A DNA stretch of 64,000 bases from Arthrobacter globiformis (lineage in GTDB: Bacteria; Actinomycetota; Actinomycetes; Actinomycetales; Micrococcaceae), in NCBI RefSeq assembly GCF_003261175.1, contig NZ_QLNP01000096.1:1-64000 (forward strand), read 5' to 3'. The notes beneath the pieces were generated by a model. The model did no database searches, had not been told where the DNA came from, and saw nothing but the letters and a program-made list of their open reading frames with translations. Positions 53,807 to 62,462 of the stretch are shown piece by piece (the first letter of the stretch is position 1; every line of letters begins with the position of its first letter). Position numbers and translations under genes: made by a program.

Positions 53807-55102
53807 CTACGATCCTGAACCGGCGGATTCGATGGACTTCTGCATGTCAGAAAGCGCGGTGTCCACGGGCTTCTCGCCCTTGATGGCTGAATACGCGTTT
53901 TCCTGGATTGCCTTGGTGACCGCCGGGTAGAACGGGCTGACCGGACGCGGCACGGCGTTCTCGATGGAGGTCTTCAGTACGGGCAGGTAGGGGAGCTTCT
54001 TCACCAGGGCGGCGTCAGTGTAAAGGCTGCCCAGCACCGGAGCCAGTGACCCCTGGGTGGCGTAGAACTTCTCCGTCTCTTCGGACGTCATGAACTTCAG
54101 GAAGTCCAGGGCCGTTGCCTTGTTCTTGGAGTAGACGCTCACAGCCATGCTGTGGCCACCCAGCGTGGAGGCACCGGGGCCGTCCTTGCCCGGGATCGGG
54201 GCGATGCCCAGCTTGTCCTTCACTGCCGAGGAACCTTCAGTGGTGGCCAGGTTGTAGACATAGGGCCAGTTGCGCAGGAAGAGGAGCTTCCCGCTCTGGA
54301 ACGCCTGGCGGCTCTGCTCCTCCTGGAAGGTGATGCCCTCCTTCGGGATGTTGCCGTCGGCGTAGGCCTTGGCCAGGTTCTCCAGGCCCGCCTTGGCCTC
54401 GGCGGTGTTCAGGCTGGGCTTGCCGTCCTTATCCAAAACAGCGCCGCCGGCGGAGTTGATGGCCTCCGAAGCGTTGACAGTCAGGCCTTCATACTTGCTG
54501 AACTGCCCGCCGTAGCAGCCCATGTTGTTCTGCTTGGCGATGGAGCACATGCCCATCATCTCGTCCCACGTCTTCGGTGGAGTGGGAACCAGGTCCTTGC
54601 GGTAGTACAGCAGGGCGCCGTCGGAGGTCTGCGGGGCCGCGTACAGCGTTCCCTTGTACGAGGCGGCGTCGACGGTCGGCTTCAGCATGGCGCTGGTATC
54701 GAAGGCCATCTTGTCCTTCAGCGGTTGGAGCCATCCCTTGGCGGCGAATTCTGCGGTCCACACGACGTCAACGTCCACGACGTCGTAGCTGGGGTCCTTG
54801 GCCTGGAAGTGCTGCACGATGTCGTCGTGCTGCTGGTCCGCCTGGTCCGTCTGCTCCTTGAACGTCACCTTCTCGTTCGGGTGGGCGGCGTTCCACTTCT
54901 CGATCAGCGGGCGGACCACGTTGCTGTTGTCCTTGCCCTGAACGTAGGTGATGGGGCCTCTTCCGTCGAGGCCGTTGGCGGCGTCACCGCCCCCGGCACC
55001 GCCGCCGCCCGTGGTGCCGCCCCCGCCGCCGCCGCAGGCAGACAGGGTCAGGGCGAGCACGCCGGCAGTGGCGACCGGGAGTAAGAACTTAGGGGTTTTC
55101 AT
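53807..55102 (-). CDS. sugar ABC transporter substrate-binding lipoprotein
   Basis: The 431-aa protein has a lipobox with Cys23 in LTLSAC, a Gly-rich tether, and a family 1 extracellular binding domain: GRGPITYVQGKDNSNVVRPLIEKWNAAHPNEKVTFKEQ, DVDVVWTAEFAAKGWLQPL, GKLLFLRNWPYVYNLA and ASTLGGHSMAVSVYSKNKATALDFLKFM. It is the first gene of the importer operon and fits maltose or trehalose-type binders. The divergent promoter region carries LacI-type operators. Confidence 0.92.
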   Translation of the reverse strand: MKTPKFLLPVATAGVLALTLSACGGGGGGTTGGGGAGGGDAANGLDGRGPITYVQGKDNSNVVRPLIEKWNAAHPNEKVTFKEQTDQADQQHDDIVQHFQAKDPSYDVVDVDVVWTAEFAAKGWLQPLKDKMAFDTSAMLKPTVDAASYKGTLYAAPQTSDGALLYYRKDLVPTPPKTWDEMMGMCSIAKQNNMGCYGGQFSKYEGLTVNASEAINSAGGAVLDKDGKPSLNTAEAKAGLENLAKAYADGNIPKEGITFQEEQSRQAFQSGKLLFLRNWPYVYNLATTEGSSAVKDKLGIAPIPGKDGPGASTLGGHSMAVSVYSKNKATALDFLKFMTSEETEKFYATQGSLAPVLGSLYTDAALVKKLPYLPVLKTSIENAVPRPVSPFYPAVTKAIQENAYSAIKGEKPVDTALSDMQKSIESAGSGS

Positions 55103-55170
55103 TGGCTGGAGACTCCTCGCTGAGTGACATGGAAATCATTCGTGCGGTTGATGTGGTGACTGTCACACTA

Positions 55171-55203
55171 GTAACGTTGCCCAAAGATATGCAAGCGTTT
55201 ACA
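55171..55203. promoter_or_regulatory. LacI-type operators in the sugar divergent promoter
   Basis: TGCAAGCGTTTACA at 55190-55203 fits the LacI-family consensus TGNAANCGNTTNCA at every fixed base. GTAACGTTGC at 55171-55180 is a second, shorter near-palindrome. Both lie between the binding-protein gene and GH13, and the first ends 25 nt before the GH13 ATG, where a repressor would block transcription. Confidence 0.7.
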
Positions 55204-55228
55204 CCTAATTGTTACCGGAGAGGCAACC

Positions 55229-57061
55229 ATGAGTCACCGCCCGATCAGCACGCCAGCATCCGAGACGACTGCGTGGTGGGCCCACGCAGCTGTTTACCAG
55301 ATCTATCCGCGTTCCTTTTCCGATGGGAACGGTGACGGCATGGGTGACCTGCCCGGTGTCACGACACGCCTGCCCTACCTGCAGCAGCTCGGGGTCGACG
55401 CGGTCTGGCTTTCGCCGTTCTACCGCTCTCCGCAGGCCGATGGCGGCTACGACGTCGCCGATTACCGGCAGGTGGACCCTATGTTCGGTACGCTGGCTGA
55501 CTTCGACGCCATGCTGGAGGACGCCCACGCCCGCGGGCTGAAGGTGATCGTCGATCTGGTCCCCAACCACACCTCCGATGAACACGTGTGGTTCCAGGAG
55601 GCCCTCGCGGCGGAACCCGGCTCGGCCGCCAGGGAGCGTTACATGTTCCGGCCGGGGAAGGACGAGATTACAGGCTCCGGCGACGGAAACCTTGCACCCA
55701 ACAACTGGAAATCCATCTTCGGTGGACCGGCCTGGACGCGGACCACAAACGCCGACGGCTCCCCCGGGGACTGGTACCTGCACCTTTTCGACACGAAGCA
55801 GCCGGACCTCAACTGGGAAAACCCCGAGGTCTGGGAGGAGATGCGTTCCGTGCTCCGCTTCTGGCTGGACCGGGGCGTGGACGGCTTCCGGGTGGATGTG
55901 GCGCACGGGATGGTGAAGGAGGCCGGCCTTCCGGACTGGGAAGGCGTGGCCGCCATGGTGGAAGGCTCCGCTGAAGCCGCCCATCTGACGGATCCCCCGG
56001 GCGCCCACGGAGAGTCGGTTGAGCCGCATACGGCGCACACTGCCGTCGGGGAGGCCACCGAGGGCGCGGAACACGAACCAGTGTCGCCGCTGTATCCGCC
56101 GTCGCCGTTCTTTGACCAGGACGGCGTCCATGACATTTACCGGGACTGGAACCGGGTCCTGGCCGCGTACGACGGCGACCGCATGCTGGTGGCCGAAGCG
56201 TGGGTTGAACCGGCGGAACGGCTGGCGCGGTATATCCGGCCGGACGAGATGCAGCAGGCCTTCAACTTCGATTTCCTGCTGGCTGGCTGGGACGCCCGGC
56301 GGATGGCCGTGGCCATCGAGGATTCCCTTGAGGCTGCCGCGTCCGTGGGCGCACCGTCCACCTGGGTCCTGAGCAACCATGACACGGTGCGCCATCCGAG
56401 CCGTTTCGGTTTGCAGGATCCCACCACCTTCCCGAAGGGGATTGCCGCCGAGGACGAGCAGCCCGATGCAGCCCTGGGATTGGCCCGTGCCCGGGCCGCT
56501 TCGCTGGTGTCTCTGGCCCTCCCCGGCTCCGCGTACATCTATCAGGGCGAGGAGCTTGGCCTCCCGGAGCACACCACGCTGCCCGCCGAGGCCCGGCAGG
56601 ACCCCACGTTCTTCCGGACCAACGGCATTGAGCGCGGGCGCGACGGCTGCCGGGTGCCGCTGCCATGGAAATCCGCAGCGCCCGGGTATGGCTTCGGGGA
56701 GGCGTCCACCGCGCAGGACCCGGCCGCGCCCTGGCTGCCCCAGCCCGAATCCTTCGAAGACCTGGCCGCTGACCGGCAGGATGGCGTCAAAGGCTCCACA
56801 CTGGAGCTGTACCGCGCCGCGCTCACCGCACGCCGGAACCACGGCCTGGGATCCGGCACGTTCTGCTGGGCAGACAACCACAACCCCGAACTGGGCGTCT
56901 TGGCGTTCCACAACCGTGATGTCCTGGTGGTGGCCAACACCGGGGCGGATCCCACGCCGGTCCCCGACGGTTACCGGGTGGCGCTGTCCAGCGGTGCAGA
57001 ATCAGGCGCTGATGAAGCCGTGGTTGCGCCCAACAGTGCGGCCTACCTGGTGGCCGGATAG
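55229..57061 (+). CDS. GH13 alpha-glucosidase (oligo-1,6-glucosidase type)
   Basis: The 610-aa cytoplasmic enzyme opens WWAHAAVYQIYPRSFSDGNGDGMGDL, as in oligo-1,6-glucosidases and sucrose/trehalulose hydrolases. Catalytic residues are the nucleophile Asp223 in DGFRVDVAHG, acid Glu323 in VAEAW and Asp385 in LSNHDTVRH; VPNHTSDEH is conserved region I. It has an acidic insert at about 255-290. It hydrolyses the imported glucoside. GGAGAGG lies 6 nt before the ATG. It is divergent from the importer and shares its operators. Confidence 0.92.
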   Translation: MSHRPISTPASETTAWWAHAAVYQIYPRSFSDGNGDGMGDLPGVTTRLPYLQQLGVDAVWLSPFYRSPQADGGYDVADYRQVDPMFGTLADFDAMLEDAHARGLKVIVDLVPNHTSDEHVWFQEALAAEPGSAARERYMFRPGKDEITGSGDGNLAPNNWKSIFGGPAWTRTTNADGSPGDWYLHLFDTKQPDLNWENPEVWEEMRSVLRFWLDRGVDGFRVDVAHGMVKEAGLPDWEGVAAMVEGSAEAAHLTDPPGAHGESVEPHTAHTAVGEATEGAEHEPVSPLYPPSPFFDQDGVHDIYRDWNRVLAAYDGDRMLVAEAWVEPAERLARYIRPDEMQQAFNFDFLLAGWDARRMAVAIEDSLEAAASVGAPSTWVLSNHDTVRHPSRFGLQDPTTFPKGIAAEDEQPDAALGLARARAASLVSLALPGSAYIYQGEELGLPEHTTLPAEARQDPTFFRTNGIERGRDGCRVPLPWKSAAPGYGFGEASTAQDPAAPWLPQPESFEDLAADRQDGVKGSTLELYRAALTARRNHGLGSGTFCWADNHNPELGVLAFHNRDVLVVANTGADPTPVPDGYRVALSSGAESGADEAVVAPNSAAYLVAG

Positions 57062-57120
57062 GCTGCCCGACGGTCTCCGACTAACCGGTTTCCGGCTAGT
57101 CGGAGTTCCTGATGACGGAG

Positions 57121-57732
57121 CTAGCGGACCCGCTCGGCGCGGCTGAAGCGGGTCCGCGCGCCTGCGGCGATGTGCACCAGAACCGGCGTCCGCTGGCCCA
57201 CCACTGCGCTCAGCGCGTCAACCAGGTCCGCCGCATCGGCGGCGACGGCCTGCGGAGCCACACCCGGCCGTGGGTGCAGCCGGAGCTTCAGTGCCGGCTG
57301 GCCCTTGACGTCGTAGATCGAGACCGTGGCACCGGCAAGATCGGGGCGGTCGGCAAGGGCGTTCCTCAGTGCCTGCTCGGCCACTCCCCCGCCGATCCTG
57401 ATGTCGCCGGGGACACTGCCGGGATCCTCTGCCGCCAGCAGGAGGTCGGCGCGGCCCTTGCCCTGCTGCGCGATCCACGCAACCATGAGGCCGATCAGCA
57501 GCACCACTGCGAGGGCCAGGACCACCCACAGCCAGCTCCCCTGCCGGCCGGGAAACTGCGTGCCTTCGAAGGCCGCGGTGACGTTGTCCGACACGCCTCT
57601 GGACCAGGAGTGCCACCACGGCCCGACGGCGGGGACGGCCGCCAAGAGTACGAGCAGCACGCCGATCGCCAGCAGCTTGAAGCCAAGAATGCCGAGAAGG
57701 ATCCGGTTGAGAAGCCTCGGTGTGCCGTTCAT
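57121..57732 (-). CDS. amaP: AmaP-like alkaline-shock membrane anchor protein
   Basis: The 203-aa protein has two membrane segments (about 12-35 and 68-89) and a cytoplasmic C-terminal half with ATVSIYDVKGQPALKLRLHPRPG, resembling an Asp23-like fold. This matches AmaP, which tethers Asp23 to the membrane. Its start overlaps the previous gene by ATGA. It is the last gene of a five-gene operon. Confidence 0.75.
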   Translation of the reverse strand: MNGTPRLLNRILLGILGFKLLAIGVLLVLLAAVPAVGPWWHSWSRGVSDNVTAAFEGTQFPGRQGSWLWVVLALAVVLLIGLMVAWIAQQGKGRADLLLAAEDPGSVPGDIRIGGGVAEQALRNALADRPDLAGATVSIYDVKGQPALKLRLHPRPGVAPQAVAADAADLVDALSAVVGQRTPVLVHIAAGARTRFSRAERVR

Positions 57733-58379
57733 GCGCCCACCACCCCGGAGGTCGACAGATTGATGGTCACCTGCGGCATGGGAGACGGTCCCATCGCCTC
57801 CAGCTCGTCCTCCACCGCTCGCAGGAGGGCATTCTCGCTGACCGGCACGCCGGACGTGGGACGGACGTTGACCACCACCTGGCGCTGGGAAACCACCACC
57901 ATGACCTGTTCCTGAGTGACATTGGCCGCCAAGCGTGCGCTTCGGGCAAGGGCGGCCGCGATGACTTCATCATCAACCACCACGGCAATCCGCCGGTCAG
58001 CCAGCAGATGCCGGGCGCGGCGCCCGGGCAGGACCGCGCTCAGGAAAAAGAAGAGACCCGCGGCAGCGATCACGGCTCCGGCAGCACCCAGCAGCAGCGG
58101 CGGCAGACCGGACGGGAGTGCCACGATCCGTTCGGCCGCCGTCTGCGGGTCTATGAGCCATGGCGGCTGGCCGATGGCGCGCACCGCGGATTCCAGGAGA
58201 GCGTAAAGGCAGAGCACAATGACCAGGGAACCGGCGATGACTGCTGGCACGGCACGTGAGGCGTGGGTCTCGCGGTGCAGGACGCGGCGCATGTCGATGG
58301 CGGCGGCGTGCGCCGCAGTGGGGCTCCCCTGCGCCGGGTCCCCGCCGGCCTCATGCTGCTGTTCGACGACGGAACTCAC
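57729..58379 (-). CDS. DUF6286 membrane protein
   Basis: The 216-aa protein has two membrane segments (about 41-66 and 95-116) followed by a soluble part with DRRIAVVVDDEVIAAALARSARLAANVTQEQVMVVVSQRQVVVNVRP. DUF6286 proteins occur next to Asp23 genes in actinobacteria. Function is unknown. GTG start, coupled to the previous gene by GTGA. Confidence 0.75.
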   Translation of the reverse strand: MSSVVEQQHEAGGDPAQGSPTAAHAAAIDMRRVLHRETHASRAVPAVIAGSLVIVLCLYALLESAVRAIGQPPWLIDPQTAAERIVALPSGLPPLLLGAAGAVIAAAGLFFFLSAVLPGRRARHLLADRRIAVVVDDEVIAAALARSARLAANVTQEQVMVVVSQRQVVVNVRPTSGVPVSENALLRAVEDELEAMGPSPMPQVTINLSTSGVVGA

Positions 58380-58777
58380 CGCACCCTGCCCTCTTCGGTG
58401 ACGTGGGCACCGCTAATGCGGATGTCCACCCTGCTCAGACTCGCACCGCTGAGTTCGGTGACCTTGGTCAAGATGTCGGTCTTGGCGTGCACGGTCCTGT
58501 CCCAGATGGAGCCGCCCAGCGCCGGGACACGTCCCGGGTCGCGGAGGACGGCAGTCAGGCTGGGGATCCGGATGGGGGCGACGAGCGACAAAGCCAGCAA
58601 GCCGCCGTCGTCCGACCAGTCCGCGCGCACGTCATGGGCGTGAATGCCCAGGGCATCGGCAGCGGCAGCCTTGGCCAGGCTGGTGAGCGCCTGGGTGCTG
58701 ATCCTGTTGTGTCCGCTGTACTGCCCGCTAGGCGTGGCTGCTTCGGCTGCCTGGCGCGTATCGGCTGCCCGGTTCAT
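58376..58777 (-). CDS. Asp23-like protein, second copy
   Basis: The 133-aa protein has the alternating pattern of an Asp23-type domain: ISTQALTSLAKAAAADALGIHAHDVRADWSDDGGLLALSLVAPIRIP, then VHAKTDILTKVTELSGASLSRVDIRISG. It is more divergent than the first Asp23 gene. I chose the ATG at 58777. A 17-bp tandem duplication has produced a second ATG at 58794 that opens only a six-codon frame. Confidence 0.68.
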   Translation of the reverse strand: MNRAADTRQAAEAATPSGQYSGHNRISTQALTSLAKAAAADALGIHAHDVRADWSDDGGLLALSLVAPIRIPSLTAVLRDPGRVPALGGSIWDRTVHAKTDILTKVTELSGASLSRVDIRISGAHVTEEGRVR

Positions 58778-58790
58778 GAGGATGCACCGT

Positions 58791-58982
58791 TCATGAGGAT
58801 GAGCGCCGGCCGCTGATGGCATCGATGACGCTGCGGAGGTCCAGTTTCCCTTCTGCGGCGCGGCCCAGGAGCGCGCCGATTCCCATGAACAGCAGGGAAA
58901 TCAGGAAGCCCCAGAGGCCGAACTGTAGTGACATGAATGCCACGAAGGCGCCGACTGCGATTCCAACGACGGTGGGGCTCAC
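58791..58982 (-). CDS. DUF2273 small membrane protein
   Basis: The 63-aa protein has two closely spaced membrane segments (TVVGIAVGAFVAFMSLQFGLWGFLISLLFMGIGALLG, about 4-40) and a charged tail. DUF2273 commonly sits in asp23-amaP operons. It starts with GTG overlapping the Asp23 stop (GTGA). Confidence 0.82.
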   Translation of the reverse strand: MSPTVVGIAVGAFVAFMSLQFGLWGFLISLLFMGIGALLGRAAEGKLDLRSVIDAISGRRSSS

Positions 58983-59434
58983 AGGACCGCCTCCCTCTCA
59001 GCGACGGCGGCAGCGCCCGTCGGTTTCACCGGCGGTGCTATGTAAACGTCGTTGATCTCGACGTTCACCTCGATGACCTGCAGGCCCACCAGTTTCTCGA
59101 CGGCCGCATATACGCTTGCCCGGACCTGGTTGGCCAGTGCATGCAGCGGAGCGCCATAGATCGCCACCAGGGTGATGTCCACTGCCACCTGGGTTTCGCC
59201 GACCTCGGCGTGCACGCCTGCTGCATGATCGGAGCTGCCCACCGCGTCCCTGATGGCACCGAGTGCCCGGGAGGACCCGGTCCCCAGGGAGTACACGCCC
59301 GGCACGGCCCGTGCCGCAATCCCGGCGACTTTGGCCACGGCGGTCTCGGAGATCACGGTCCGCCCGCCGGCTCCAGCCGGCGTCAGGGCAGGGTCCGCGC
59401 GAACGGCGGCGGTTTGTGGATTCTGGTATTCCAT
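58979..59434 (-). CDS. Asp23/Gls24 family envelope stress protein
   Basis: The 151-aa protein is a typical Asp23: GRTVISETAVAKVAGIAARAVPGVYSLG, then VDITLVAIYGAPLHALANQVRASVYAAVEKLVGLQVIEVNVEINDVYI. It probably forms a membrane-tethered layer and helps in envelope stress. I chose the ATG at 59434, 5 nt after GGGGAG; the open frame to 59569 has no support. It is the first gene of a chain in which all but one junction overlap (GTGA, GTGA, ATGA). Confidence 0.88.
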   Translation of the reverse strand: MEYQNPQTAAVRADPALTPAGAGGRTVISETAVAKVAGIAARAVPGVYSLGTGSSRALGAIRDAVGSSDHAAGVHAEVGETQVAVDITLVAIYGAPLHALANQVRASVYAAVEKLVGLQVIEVNVEINDVYIAPPVKPTGAAAVAEREAVL

Positions 59435-59544
59435 CAGCACTCCCCTTCTGTTGAACACAACCCTATCCCCTAGGCCGGACAACGTCAGGGGCCGCGCGCA
59501 CCGCATTCCCCGCGGGCCCCTGCGCCCGCTGTCCCCAGGGAGCG

Positions 59545-60003
59545 TTAGTGGCAGTTCGCAGACAGCCACCCGGTCACGGGGGCCATGGCGGCTTCGAATT
59601 CGCCGTTGGAATACACGCTCTGGTCGGAGAGGCCCGCCAGTGCCACCTCGTTGAACCGCGCGAAGTCCGCCTTCAGCGCCTCAGGCACCCGCTGTGCCGT
59701 CTCCGCAAGCTCGGCCTTCTTCTGCTCCAGTTCCGCTGACTTGCCCTGGGCGGCGGAGAGGGGCAGCAGGGATGCCCCCGTGGCTTGCGTGGAGATGGCG
59801 GCGCAGGCCTCAGCCGCCGAGGCATAGCCGCCAAAGGGACCTGACGCCGCACTCGCGGAGGCGGCGGGCGCGGCGCTGCTGTCCGCCGTCGTGGATGTTT
59901 CAGACGCCGACGGCGCACTGCCGGAGGCAGGTGCGGAGCAGGCGGTAAGTGCCGCTAGGGCGAGAAAAGCGACGGCGTACAGCGGGCGGGCAAGTTGTTT
60001 CAC
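59545..60003 (-). CDS. hypothetical lipoprotein
   Basis: The 152-aa protein has a signal peptide with lipobox LTAC (Cys22), an Ala/Ser-rich linker (about 25-58), then a helical domain with SAAEACAAISTQATGASLLPLSAAQGKSAELEQKKAELAETAQRVPEALKADFARFNEVALAG. Two further Cys (in EACA and SANCH at the end) may form a disulfide outside the cell. No family is recognised. I chose the GTG at 60003, 8 nt after AGGA. It lies upstream of the Asp23 operon on the same strand, 110 nt away. Confidence 0.7.
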   Translation of the reverse strand: MKQLARPLYAVAFLALAALTACSAPASGSAPSASETSTTADSSAAPAASASAASGPFGGYASAAEACAAISTQATGASLLPLSAAQGKSAELEQKKAELAETAQRVPEALKADFARFNEVALAGLSDQSVYSNGEFEAAMAPVTGWLSANCH

Positions 60004-60190
60004 GGTTTCATTCCTGGAGTGGTTTTGCCGCCTTCGGCGGCCTGGCTGGGCAGCCACAGACCGCCTGCCCGTCCCCCGGCGTGCGAGTCTAGCCCGGCCG
60101 GCGCGTGTCTTTCCAAGTTGACAGTGCGGGTGCACTTTGCAGTCGTGCATCAAAACGGCGCTGTATATACAGGGACTGACGTGCAACAAA

Positions 60191-60231
60191 AGGCGCCCGG
60201 ACCCGGAGATACTCACCAGGTCCGGGCGCCT
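60191..60231 (-). terminator. levansucrase terminator
   Basis: AGGCGCCCGGACC at 60191-60203 pairs perfectly with GGTCCGGGCGCCT at 60219-60231 around a 15-nt loop, followed on the minus strand by TTTG. It lies 25 nt past the levansucrase stop. Confidence 0.85.
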
Positions 60232-60255
60232 CCCGGTTATTGCGACAGTGACGGC

Positions 60256-61851
60256 TTACTTGTAGTGGCCGTTGCCGCCAACGTGGACGTTGGTGGGCAG
60301 GTAACCGAACGGGCCGAGGCCGTTCTTGCCGAAGCTGCGGTCAACCTTGGACACGCCGTCGCGGAAGTTAATCTTCACGGTGGGCGACAGGGAGCCGCCG
60401 CGGACGCCGTTCACGTTGTCGATGAAGGACTGGACCAGGCCGCCCGGCTGCACGTAGTGCGAGTAGGCCTGGAACTGGCGGCCGTTCTGGTTCGGCGTCG
60501 GCGCTTCCGGGGACTCGGACGGCAGGTTCAAGTCCGTGGGGGAGCCCAGGGCCAGGCCACTGTTGTTCATCGGCTGGTAGTCGGAGCGGACGCCGTTGCC
60601 CACGAAGCCGTAGACGCCGTCGGGTCCGCGCATGCCTGCAGCGTAGGTGAACTGGTGGCTGATGGTGAACAGGTAGTACTTGTTCTTGCCGCCTTCATTC
60701 TGGATGAAGATCTGCGGACGCTCGGTCTGGTCGTTGACGCAGTTGGCGGAGAGGATCGGCGGCAGGAAGTGCCACTTGGTCAGGTCCTTGTTGTCTGCCA
60801 CGGCGAGGCCAACGTTGGCGGTCTGGTAGTAGGCACCCTTGCTGTTGACCTCGGCGAGGTTTTCGGCGTTGGGGTCACCCTTGGCGTAGCCCAGGTCCTC
60901 GTTCTTGCAGCGGTAGTCGCCGCGCTTGCCGCCGGTGTTGCCTTCGAACACCATGAAGGTCTTGCCGGGGTGTGCCGGGTCCGCGAAGGTGTACGGGTCG
61001 CGGAACGCGAAGCCCGGGTTCTGCGCCTTGTTCTGGTACAGCTTTCCGTCCGGTTCGAGCAGCTTGGTGTGCTGGAAGCCGTCGAAGGTCACGCCGTTCT
61101 TGTCGGCGTGGATTTTGCCGAGCGCCTTGGCGATGACTGCGTCCGGGGCAATGCCGCCGCCGCCGGCGTTGCGCTCCTTGACGTCGTAGAACGTGGTGGC
61201 CGTGTAGAACACGTTCACCTGGTTGCCCTTCATAAGGCGGGTGGAGCCGGACCATTCGGTGTTGCCGATGGAAGTGTTGTCCAGGAACAGGTGCCCGCCG
61301 TAGTTCCACTTGTCCTTGGCCGGGTCGGCGTTGGTCTTGCGGAAGAAGTAGCCGATGCGGGCGTTCCAGTGGCGCTGGTCGAAACCGTAGCCTGCGTGCC
61401 GGTCAGCAACCAGCGAGAAGATTACGTCGTAACCCTTGTAGCTGATCTGGTTCGCGTTCTCGTCGGTCAGCGACCAGGTGTCCCAGACCCATACGTCGTC
61501 GTTCATGGCAGGGAAGTCCTCGGGGATTTCCGGCATGGTGACGTCGGGGCTCATGGAGTTCTGGCCCGGCTTAACCTGGGAATCGCTCTGCGCCATGATC
61601 TGCTTGGCATCCGCACGGGTCCACTTTGAGGTGAAGTCCGACGCCGGATCGTGTGCCGTCTGGGTGTGCGGCGTCGGCAGGGGGAAGCCCGGTGCCGGCG
61701 CCGGCATCTGGGTGCTCGCCGGCGGATCCGACGGCTCGTTTGCCTGCGCCGAGGGCACGGCGAGGAACGCCGTGGCGGCGACAGTTGCCGCCAGAGCTGC
61801 GGCGGCGGAGCGCCACCGCAGCATCCGGGGGGTATTGGGGTGCTTGTGCAT
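60256..61851 (-). CDS. secreted levansucrase (GH68)
   Basis: This enzyme splits sucrose and builds levan or fructo-oligosaccharides outside the cell. The 531-aa protein has a signal peptide (about 1-38, ending SAQAN). GH68 catalytic residues are the nucleophile Asp124 in VWVWDTW, the stabiliser Asp285 in FRDPYTF, and the acid/base Glu377 in DQTERPQ. I chose the ATG at 61851; the frame open to 62037 is upstream region. The gene is monocistronic with a good terminator, and its upstream region carries LacI-type sites. Confidence 0.93.
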   Translation of the reverse strand: MHKHPNTPRMLRWRSAAAALAATVAATAFLAVPSAQANEPSDPPASTQMPAPAPGFPLPTPHTQTAHDPASDFTSKWTRADAKQIMAQSDSQVKPGQNSMSPDVTMPEIPEDFPAMNDDVWVWDTWSLTDENANQISYKGYDVIFSLVADRHAGYGFDQRHWNARIGYFFRKTNADPAKDKWNYGGHLFLDNTSIGNTEWSGSTRLMKGNQVNVFYTATTFYDVKERNAGGGGIAPDAVIAKALGKIHADKNGVTFDGFQHTKLLEPDGKLYQNKAQNPGFAFRDPYTFADPAHPGKTFMVFEGNTGGKRGDYRCKNEDLGYAKGDPNAENLAEVNSKGAYYQTANVGLAVADNKDLTKWHFLPPILSANCVNDQTERPQIFIQNEGGKNKYYLFTISHQFTYAAGMRGPDGVYGFVGNGVRSDYQPMNNSGLALGSPTDLNLPSESPEAPTPNQNGRQFQAYSHYVQPGGLVQSFIDNVNGVRGGSLSPTVKINFRDGVSKVDRSFGKNGLGPFGYLPTNVHVGGNGHYK

Positions 61852-62042
61852 GTTTGCTCTTCTCGCGGAGATATGTTCGTGGAAGACGGGCAGCTGCCCT
61901 TGTCCCGGCACTCCGGAGACCTCGGTGACACGGCATGCGGCATCGAGGACGCCGTTGTGTCGAGAGAGAAGCGGGGTTTGGGTGGGACCCCGCGGTGGGC
62001 GATCGGAAACGTCATACATTTCGCGGCCCACACTCAACGCTA

Positions 62043-62120
62043 GACAACGTTGTCAGTCGAGTTCAACACGGTTTTGGGTTGTCGTCCTCAGCCCGACCTA
62101 CGGACGCGCAAGCGCTTACA
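62043..62120. promoter_or_regulatory. LacI-type operators upstream of levansucrase
   Basis: GACAACGTTGTC at 62043-62054 is a perfect 12-bp palindrome. CGCAAGCGCTTACA at 62107-62120 fits the LacI-family consensus TGNAANCGNTTNCA except at the first base. Both motifs resemble the two sites at 55171-55203, suggesting shared sugar control. Confidence 0.6.
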
Positions 62121-62232
62121 TCTGGTCTGCGCGCGCGTGCCGCAATCAAGCACCAGAATCAAATATGTCTTCACAATTGCGTCATCAATGGCGTTGCTCA
62201 CACCGCCGGCCCCGGGTCCGGCCGGCCAAAAC

Positions 62233-62298
62233 GGGGCACTTCGACGCGCAACGCGCCGGCTGGTCGGGATGTACGACGCCGACGCCCCAAAGTGCCCC
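62233..62298. repeat. extragenic palindrome D
   Basis: GGGGCACTT at 62233-62241 pairs with AAGTGCCCC at 62290-62298 around a 48-nt interior that has weak internal pairing. The GGCACTT core resembles palindromes B and C. It is the weakest member of the group. Confidence 0.45.
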
Positions 62299-62462
62299 AC
62301 GACGGCTCACTCAGCGGGGAAGGTCTGGATCTTCGCGGGGACGGGCTGAGGCCGGCTTCCCTGCGGCTCCCCCAGGCACCGAGCGAGTGACAGTCGGTGG
62401 GTTCAGTGGCGCACCCGGAGGGCACGCCTCCCGCACCTCCGGGGGGGGGTAGGTGAGGGAGG

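Noticed and set aside
59995-61629. 544-codon + strand frame over levansucrase
   Set aside because: Antisense shadow; the minus strand has the full GH68 motifs and a signal peptide.
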